Part shown: piece after piece, positions 1-4,084 of the stretch
How positions within the stretch are numbered: the stretch's first letter is position 1
Layout: each line of letters opens with the position of its first letter
Assembly (NCBI GenBank): GCA_028228615.1
Contig: JAOJBS010000051.1
Coordinates: 1-5,572, forward strand
Reading direction: 5' to 3'
DNA length: 5,572 nt
Source of the DNA: UBA4421 sp028228615
GTDB lineage: Bacteria; Pseudomonadota; Gammaproteobacteria; Pseudomonadales; Azotimanducaceae
Notes under the pieces: generated by a model
Databases searched by the model: none
What the model saw: the letters and a program-made list of their open reading frames with translations, nothing else
Told to the model about the DNA's origin: nothing
Program-made: the position numbers and the translations under genes

Positions 1-72
1 GCGGTACTTGGAGCAATCTAATTTCTAACACAGCGCGATTGTCCATTTCTTACGTACTAGACCTACCACGGA

Positions 73-104
73 GCGACAAGTGGACACCGAAAAGTGACAA
101 GCGG
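73..104. repeat. Pair of 11-nt direct repeats, 21 bp apart
   Basis: GCGACAAGTGG (73-83) and GTGACAAGCGG (94-104) match at 9 of 11 positions with starts 21 bp apart, which is about two helical turns. A related inverted hexamer pair, TGTCCA (40-45) and TGGACA (81-86), lies alongside. This could be a binding site for a regulator of an upstream or downstream gene. It could also be the remnant of a mobile-element end carrying several short repeats. The similarity is visible in the sequence; the role is a guess. Confidence 0.35.
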
Positions 105-145
105 TTGTTTATAGCGCGCGGGGGGTAAACCAAACCGGCACCAAA

Positions 146-180
146 CGCCTCGTGTTTACTCAGTAAACACTCAAGAGGTG
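146..180. repeat. Perfect 9-bp inverted repeat, possible operator or hairpin
   Basis: GTGTTTACT (152-160) and AGTAAACAC (162-170) are exact reverse complements around the single base C161. Outside them, 146-151 (CGCCTC) can pair with 175-180 (GAGGTG) with one G-U wobble, leaving a 4-nt bulge at 171-174. As DNA, a 19-bp near-perfect palindrome is typical of a homodimeric repressor site (TetR-like or GntR-like). As RNA, the one-base centre means the inner arms would have to open to form a loop, and no T-run follows, so an intrinsic terminator is unlikely. It lies about 200 bp upstream of the selenoprotein start. Confidence 0.5.
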
Positions 181-357
181 CATTAGAAATGCGATGACTA
201 GATCAGTTGGAGAGCAAAGAGACAGACGGCAGGAAATGCAGATAAAAGGCATATGAGTAGCCAAGGGGGAGCAAATTGGGGTGAATAAGCCTTCTATATT
301 TTACTCGGCCATGGCATATACGAAGCAGGATAGAACCGCAGAAGTACCAACCCATTG

Positions 358-366
358 TGCTAACAT
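358..366 (+). promoter_or_regulatory. Possible extended -10 element for a leaderless selenoprotein mRNA
   Basis: TG-C-TAACAT (358-366) fits the extended -10 pattern TGnTATAAT at the TG and at 4 of 6 hexamer bases. The expected transcription start, about 7 nt beyond the hexamer, falls on the A of the ATG at 373. This would suit the lack of any Shine-Dalgarno sequence before that ATG. No -35 box is seen at the right distance (338-343 is GCAGAA). Such short matches arise by chance, so this is only a candidate. Confidence 0.2.
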
Positions 367-372
367 CGCGCC

Positions 373-1257
373 ATGCTGAAGTATATTGAACGAACCCGAT
401 CTTATTATGCAGAGTTAGGCTACAAACCTTACGCTTGGGCAACTTACGACAAAGTACCTTTTTGCACCTCAATACGACCACTGGGTGAGCAGCGTGTCAC
501 TCTGATAACTACAGCGGCTTGTCTGACACTAAGGGCAGGCGACCAAGGCCCCGGCGCGGCGTACAATGCCAAAGCAAAATTTTTCAAGGTCTTCACCACA
601 CCGGCAACGCCCACTCCAGACTTGCGCATTGCTCATGTTAACTACGACCGTGAGCACTGCGCCGCGGATGATCCAAGTACATGGCTACCTATTCGGGCGC
701 TAGCACGCGCGGAAGAACGCGGTCTTATCGGACGTTTGGCTGATGAAGTTATTGGACTTCCAACGAATCGTAGTCAGCGCACAACTATCGAGCAGGATTG
801 CCTAGATGTAGTTGCCCAGTGCCAGAGGCTGAAAACGGATGTGGCACTATTGGTGCCTACCTGACCCATCTGCCATCAGTCGGTCAGTTTGGCTGCTAGG
901 GCGTTAGAAGAGGCTGGCATACCCACCGTGATTATGGGTTGTGCCCGGGATATTGTTGAGCACGTAGGTGTGCCGAGATTTTACTTCAGCGATTTTCCGC
1001 TCGGACATTCCGCTGGCAAACCCCATGACGAAGATTCGCAGATGCGTACTTTAGAGGGCGCGTTAAGTTTGCTGGAAACAGCAACACAACCTAGAACCAC
1101 TATAGAGTCGGCTCAGATATGGTCGGAGGATGCTTCTTGGAAGAACGACTTTTTGAATATTGAACGTTTGAGCGCAGAGGAAATAACGATGTTGCGCGAA
1201 GACTACAAAAAGCAAAGAGAGGCTGCGGCCATGTTAAAAAACTCTACAAAAGACTGA
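373..1257 (+). CDS. GrdB/PrdB-like selenoprotein, selenocysteine at in-frame TGA 862-864
   Basis: This is a 294-residue protein of the glycine/betaine/sarcosine/D-proline reductase selenoprotein B family (Pfam GRDB type), interrupted only by an in-frame TGA at codon 164. I read that codon as selenocysteine because the frame is unchanged across it, both halves are family-typical, and a SECIS-like hairpin follows. N-terminal hallmarks are Y4-IERTR-YY and PYAWATYDKVPF near 19-30, then an RPL..RV-LITTAA strand at 35-49. A histidine/aspartate-rich segment is RIAHVNYDREH at 85-95. The centre is LLVPT-U164-PIC167-H, a Sec-x-x-Cys redox pair where GrdB/PrdB proteins carry their active selenium. After it come GIPTVIMG (182-189), ARDIVEHVGVPRF (191-203) and FSDFPLGH (205-212). 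In clostridia such proteins reduce glycine or D-proline with partner subunits. No partners are visible here, so the substrate is unknown; a cytosolic reductase or peroxidase-like role is inference. ATG 373 follows an in-frame stop at 361-363 and fits the family start, although no Shine-Dalgarno is seen. The length suggests a compact single-domain member. Confidence 0.93.
862..901 (+). promoter_or_regulatory. Bacterial SECIS element (selenocysteine insertion hairpin)
   Basis: The TGA at 862-864 is followed by a hairpin: 877-881 (CAGTC) pairs with 891-895 (GGCTG), five pairs including one U-G. The 9-nt apical loop GGTCAGTTT spans 882-890. The lower part can be closed by CCC 865-867 with GGG 899-901 across an internal loop. 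The loop starts 17 nt after the TGA and begins G-G-U, as required for recognition by the SelB elongation factor. From memory, the E. coli fdhF SECIS has a loop starting GGUCU 18 nt after its UGA, so geometry and loop sequence agree closely. The hairpin lies within coding sequence, as is usual in bacteria. The fold was built by eye. Confidence 0.85.
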
Positions 1258-1304
1258 TTTAGATTATGTGATAGCCCCAGTGCTTCAACGCTGACAACGC
1301 TTAA

Positions 1305-1336
1305 GCGATGGGGCCTACCGTCGCGCCTTTTTATTT
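1305..1336 (+). terminator. Intrinsic terminator of the selenoprotein gene
   Basis: Bases 1305-1311 (GCGATGG) pair with 1318-1324 (CCGTCGC) in a seven-pair GC-rich stem with one G-U pair and a 6-nt loop. Three bases later comes the tract TTTTTATTT (1328-1336). It begins 48 nt after the stop codon at 1257, which is a normal position. An alternative, mutually exclusive hairpin pairs 1274-1279 (GCCCCA) with 1309-1314 (TGGGGC), extended by 1281-1285 with 1303-1307. The competition may be accidental. Confidence 0.65.
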
Positions 1337-1369
1337 GATTGATTAATCTAATTATTTATCTGATTGATT
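1331..1369. repeat. Small AT-rich direct repeat
   Basis: TTATTT followed by TGATTGATT occurs twice: 1331-1344 (the two parts sharing a T) and 1352-1369 (with three extra bases between the parts). It lies in the AT-rich DNA after the terminator. It may simply be low-complexity sequence and no function is proposed. Confidence 0.35.
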
Positions 1370-1470
1370 TTGCTTACTCATTTAACGGAACACGCTAAAC
1401 CACCTTCACTACGCCGAATACAGGCGTATTGTTGTCATTCGTTTTGTCGCTGGCCTCGTTTAACAGGCGA

Positions 1471-2682
1471 CTATTCTTCACGCAAATACCGCATAGCAAT
1501 AGCCGACGGCACCATTATTGATGCCAACACTATGTAAGCATAGTTGTAGCTACCAAATACGTCGTATACCCAACCCGCCATAATGGGGCTAGTTGATCCC
1601 GCCAAAATTGTCAGCGTGCCAAACCCCATGACTCGGCCAAATGAGGCCGTGCCAAAACGCGCGCTATAAATGAGGCCCATTAACGGCAGAATGCTGCCCC
1701 CGGACAAGCCCATGGCTACGGTGGCCAAGGTCAGGACGATTACATTGTCTGCCACCGCAATTAGCACTAATGCCAGCAATCCAATCACGCTTGCTAACCA
1801 ATACAGATAGCGGTGATCTATGCGGTCGCCTAACATGCCAAAAAACAACTTACCTAAAACCATTGAGACCGAACTCAGCGCAATGAGATTGGCGGTAACC
1901 TCTGCTGCCAAGCCGATGTCTCGAGTAATAATGCCTAAGTTAAATTGCAAAGCGCCAAAGGCCATACTCAGTGGCGCTATGCCGCAGAAGGGTAACCAAA
2001 ACAACGAAGTTGTGAGTATTTCTTTGGTGGTCCACACACGGGTGTCCGTGGTGTTAACTTGATCTGTTGCTGCCCTTGCTTGAGGTTTACGGCGTAAGAG
2101 TAACCAAGTTGCTGGTAGAACAACCGCTACTGCTAGCACCAATAAGTTTTGCATGACATCACGCCAGCCCATTTGCAAGAGCCAGCCGGCCACCAACAGC
2201 GGGAAAATAATGCCGCCTATATTGGTACCCATAGAAGAAATGCCTAGCGCCAGACCGCGCTGCTCTTTAAACCATCTTGTGACTAACGTTTGTGATGTGA
2301 GCGAACCCATTAGCGCCATAGCCAGTGGCATGAAGGTGGCATAAACCAGCCAGAGCTGGAATAGCGAGGTGACATGCTGGGCCAAAATCAAACCTATGAC
2401 CAGTGAGAGTAAGCCGATTGTTACTACCCATTGAGGTGGGTAGGCGTCTAAGGCTCGACCGACAAATGGTGAAACTAAACCCACACCAATTTGCAGCAGG
2501 GCCACCGTTAACATCAAGTCTCGGCGACTGCTAGAAAACTCTTCTAGCCAAGGCAGAGAGAACAATGCAAAGCAATAAATCAGGATGCCTACACTGACTG
2601 CCTGAATGGTGATGCCATAAGCCACCACCACCCAACGATAATAATGGTCGGGCAGCAACGGCTGATCTAAAATTGTGCTCAC
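1471..2682 (-). CDS. MFS transporter, monocarboxylate/oxalate-formate antiporter-like
   Basis: This is a 403-residue inner-membrane carrier of the major facilitator superfamily with about twelve hydrophobic helices in two halves, separated by a hydrophilic loop near residues 196-220 (RRKPQARAATDQVNTTDTR). The family signs are SPFVGRALDAYPPQWV at 71-86 (the loop 2-3 motif in degenerate form), RWFKEQRGLALGIS at 136-149, and GKLFFGMLGDRIDHRY at 277-292 (the matching motif in the second half). The RWFxxxRGLALGI pattern is typical of the bacterial monocarboxylate-porter and oxalate:formate antiporter branches, so a carboxylate substrate is likely but not shown. The start is GTG at 2682, 14 bp after the acyl-CoA dehydrogenase stop. 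The Shine-Dalgarno is poor, which suggests translational coupling. The linker contains the short palindrome CTACAAAGTAG. Import of the acid that the dehydrogenase then oxidises is the natural reading of the gene pair. Confidence 0.88.
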   Translation of the reverse strand: MSTILDQPLLPDHYYRWVVVAYGITIQAVSVGILIYCFALFSLPWLEEFSSSRRDLMLTVALLQIGVGLVSPFVGRALDAYPPQWVVTIGLLSLVIGLILAQHVTSLFQLWLVYATFMPLAMALMGSLTSQTLVTRWFKEQRGLALGISSMGTNIGGIIFPLLVAGWLLQMGWRDVMQNLLVLAVAVVLPATWLLLRRKPQARAATDQVNTTDTRVWTTKEILTTSLFWLPFCGIAPLSMAFGALQFNLGIITRDIGLAAEVTANLIALSSVSMVLGKLFFGMLGDRIDHRYLYWLASVIGLLALVLIAVADNVIVLTLATVAMGLSGGSILPLMGLIYSARFGTASFGRVMGFGTLTILAGSTSPIMAGWVYDVFGSYNYAYIVLASIMVPSAIAMRYLREE

Positions 2683-2696
2683 AAGCTACTTTGTAG

Positions 2697-3881
2697 TTAT
2701 TCTGGCAGCGCTAATACCCGCTTAGCGAGAATATTGAGTTGCACCTCAGATGTACCCCCTTCAATGGAGTTAGCCTTAGACCTTAACCAAGCTCTGGTGG
2801 TATTGAGTTCGTCATCATTGAAGGTATCACCGCCCCAACCTAAAGACTGAGTGCCTAAAATAGACAACAACAGTTCGTATTTGCCCTTATTTTGCTCAGT
2901 GCCGTAATACTTGAACATTGACGAAACCGCACCGGGCGCTGTACCCGTGGCAGATTCTTGCACACTGCGCTTCATTGTTAGAGCGAAAGCAGAGTCATTC
3001 ATTCGGTGACTGAGAATTTGGCTGCGCAGTACTGCGTCATCTACCTTGCCCTGTTCATCTAGGCCAACGTATTGCTTGGCGTATTCTTCAATGGATGTGG
3101 TTTTTTGCGCCCCACCAATGCCGCCAATAGAAGAGCGCTCGTGTTGTAAAAGGCGTTTACCTACAGTCCAGCCTTTGTTTAGTTCATAAACCAAGTTCGC
3201 TTTGGGTACTCGAACGTCGTCTAAAAAGGTTTCACAAAAAGGTGATAAGCCACTGATGAGTTTGATCGGTTTAACGCTGACCCCAGGTGTGCGCATATCA
3301 AATAGCACAAAAGAAATACCCTCATGCTTTGGCGCGTCAAAGTCGGTGCGTACTAAACAAAACATCCAATCTGCATGGTCTGCACCGGAGGTCCAAATTT
3401 TTTGCCCATTAACAATAAAGTCATCGCCATCTTCTACCGCGGAGGTGCGCAGGCTGGCGAGGTCTGACCCTGAACCGGGTTCGCTGTAGCCCTGACACCA
3501 CCAGATATCACCGCGAGCAATGTGGGACAGATGCTGTTCTTTTTGCACATCTGTACCGTACTCAAGTAGCGCTGGGCCGATCATGCTGATACCCATACCT
3601 ACCAATGGCGGACGTGCATTAATTCGACGCATTTCTGATTGCAGCACCACCACTTGGTCTTTGTCTAAACCTGCACCGCCGTATTCTTTGGGCCAGCTCG
3701 GCACCGTAAAACCGCGCTCTGCGCAGCGGTCTAACCATAACTTGGTATCTTGATTTTTGTATTGAGCGCGCTTGCCGCCGCCGGGCATTTCGTTTGCCAC
3801 CATGGGGGTGCGCATTGACGCTGGGCAAGACTCTTCTAGCCAACCACGTACTTCTGATCGAAAACTATTTAATTCAGACAT
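2697..3881 (-). CDS. Acyl-CoA dehydrogenase family flavoprotein
   Basis: This is a 394-residue, full-length acyl-CoA dehydrogenase, an FAD enzyme that introduces the alpha-beta double bond into an acyl-CoA and passes electrons to electron-transfer flavoprotein in the cytosol. The N-terminal helical domain covers about 1-125, including the conserved VPSWPKEYGGAG at 60-71. The family signature GYSEPGSGSDLASLRT is at 131-146, followed by NGQKIWTSGADHADW at 158-172, which contacts FAD in this family. The C-terminal helical domain ends with IEGGTSEVQLNILAKRVL at 373-390. The residue just before GT, where medium-chain enzymes have the catalytic Glu, is Gly375. A Glu-Arg at 248-249 (QHERSSIGG) sits where isovaleryl-CoA-type enzymes keep their base, so Glu248 is the probable base. 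Such enzymes often act on branched, aromatic or steroid side-chain acyl-CoAs; the substrate here is unknown. It is the first gene of an operon with the transporter. The ATG at 3881 is supported by a good ribosome-binding site. Confidence 0.92.
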   Translation of the reverse strand: MSELNSFRSEVRGWLEESCPASMRTPMVANEMPGGGKRAQYKNQDTKLWLDRCAERGFTVPSWPKEYGGAGLDKDQVVVLQSEMRRINARPPLVGMGISMIGPALLEYGTDVQKEQHLSHIARGDIWWCQGYSEPGSGSDLASLRTSAVEDGDDFIVNGQKIWTSGADHADWMFCLVRTDFDAPKHEGISFVLFDMRTPGVSVKPIKLISGLSPFCETFLDDVRVPKANLVYELNKGWTVGKRLLQHERSSIGGIGGAQKTTSIEEYAKQYVGLDEQGKVDDAVLRSQILSHRMNDSAFALTMKRSVQESATGTAPGAVSSMFKYYGTEQNKGKYELLLSILGTQSLGWGGDTFNDDELNTTRAWLRSKANSIEGGTSEVQLNILAKRVLALPE

Positions 3882-3886
3882 CTCTT

Positions 3887-3891
3887 TCCCT
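3887..3891 (-). promoter_or_regulatory. Ribosome-binding site of the acyl-CoA dehydrogenase
   Basis: On the minus strand AGGGA is followed by AAGAG and then ATG, a 5-nt spacing. It fixes the start at 3881. Confidence 0.7.
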
Positions 3892-3971
3892 TACTCTTTC
3901 TTACTTGTTCTCTTTTGTTGCTCTTTTTTCTCGTAGCTTTTTTCTGCTACCGCAACGTTTTGCGTTACCAA

Positions 3972-3994
3972 GCTGTTAGCAAACGCCTAACAGC
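3972..3994. repeat. Perfect 8-bp inverted repeat, candidate operator
   Basis: GCTGTTAG (3972-3979) and CTAACAGC (3987-3994) are exact reverse complements separated by 7 nt. It lies about 90 bp upstream of the dehydrogenase start, where a repressor such as a TetR-family protein would act. It could also form an RNA hairpin in transcripts from either strand, but no T-run follows on either side, so I favour a protein-binding site over a terminator. Confidence 0.5.
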
Positions 3995-4084
3995 CGCAGA
4001 TATTACAGCAAAATGGCGGCCTAGGTTGTGGGGCTGTTTGTGCCAAAAAATCACCCAGCCTAAACTCCTATTTGCTATGCCTTG

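Larger units (their letters stand above)
1..372. other. Upstream intergenic region without a convincing gene
   Basis: I see no credible coding region here. The minus-strand frame covering 203-481 (92 codons) has a biased, cysteine- and leucine-rich composition, resembles no family I know and runs over the first 109 bases of the selenoprotein gene, so I treat it as chance. The stretch does hold a pair of near-identical 11-nt direct repeats, a long inverted repeat and a possible extended -10 element just before the selenoprotein start; these are listed separately. A promoter for the plus-strand gene should lie here, but no good -35/-10 pair is visible. Confidence 0.6.
1258..1470. other. Intergenic region between convergent genes
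   Basis: This 213-bp gap separates the stop codons of the plus-strand selenoprotein gene and the minus-strand transporter gene. It holds the selenoprotein terminator, an AT-rich stretch with a small direct repeat, and two small overlapping inverted repeats around 1411-1430 (ACGCC/GGCGT and AATAC/GTATT). GCCT 1453-1456 can also pair with AGGC 1465-1468 close to the transporter stop. None of these is followed by a T-run in the minus direction, so I cannot place an intrinsic terminator for the transporter operon. No open reading frame of interest is seen. Confidence 0.7.
3882..4084 (-). other. Intergenic region and purine-rich leader of the dehydrogenase operon
   Basis: This 203-bp gap should carry the promoter of the dehydrogenase-transporter operon. 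Next to the gene, about 3882-3945 is strongly pyrimidine-rich on the plus strand (only about 8 purines), giving an A/G-rich, probably unstructured 5' leader in the transcript. Further upstream is a perfect inverted repeat (3972-3994) and a weaker one (AACG 3954-3957 with CGTT 3963-3966). I do not find a clean -35/-10 pair, nor a hairpin followed by T's that would end the upstream PEGA gene. Confidence 0.55.

Noticed and set aside
190..250. tRNA-like D-arm text (CTAGATCAGTTGGAGAGC)
   Set aside because: It resembles the D-arm of a tRNA, but there is no TTCGA-type T-arm, no acceptor pairing and no anticodon stem at the right distance.
194..256. Short plus-strand ORF of 20 codons (ATG 194 to TGA 256)
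   Set aside because: It is very short and polar, has no Shine-Dalgarno sequence, and nothing supports it as a peptide or leader.
203..481. Minus-strand 92-codon frame
   Set aside because: It overlaps the selenoprotein start, has odd composition (cysteine- and leucine-rich) and matches no family I recognise. It is probably a shadow frame.
862..864. TGA as an inactivating nonsense mutation or sequencing error
   Set aside because: It falls exactly at the family's selenocysteine site, is followed by a Cys two residues later and by a SECIS-like hairpin, and the downstream sequence shows no decay.
889..1257. Separate 122-codon gene starting at TTG 889
   Set aside because: It is in the same frame as the upstream ORF and is the C-terminal half of the GRDB-family protein. 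Starting there would lose the Sec/Cys motif.
1255..1320. Second UGA readthrough at 1255-1257
   Set aside because: The family ends with a charged helix at this point, and the sequence beyond is terminator DNA without family similarity.
3202..3979. Plus- and minus-strand frames lying inside or across the acyl-CoA dehydrogenase gene
   Set aside because: They are shadows of a full-length, well-conserved gene.
4021..4055. T-run on the minus strand (the A-run at 4047-4052) as a terminator of the PEGA gene
   Set aside because: The sequence just upstream on that strand is G-rich and poor in C and shows no adequate hairpin.
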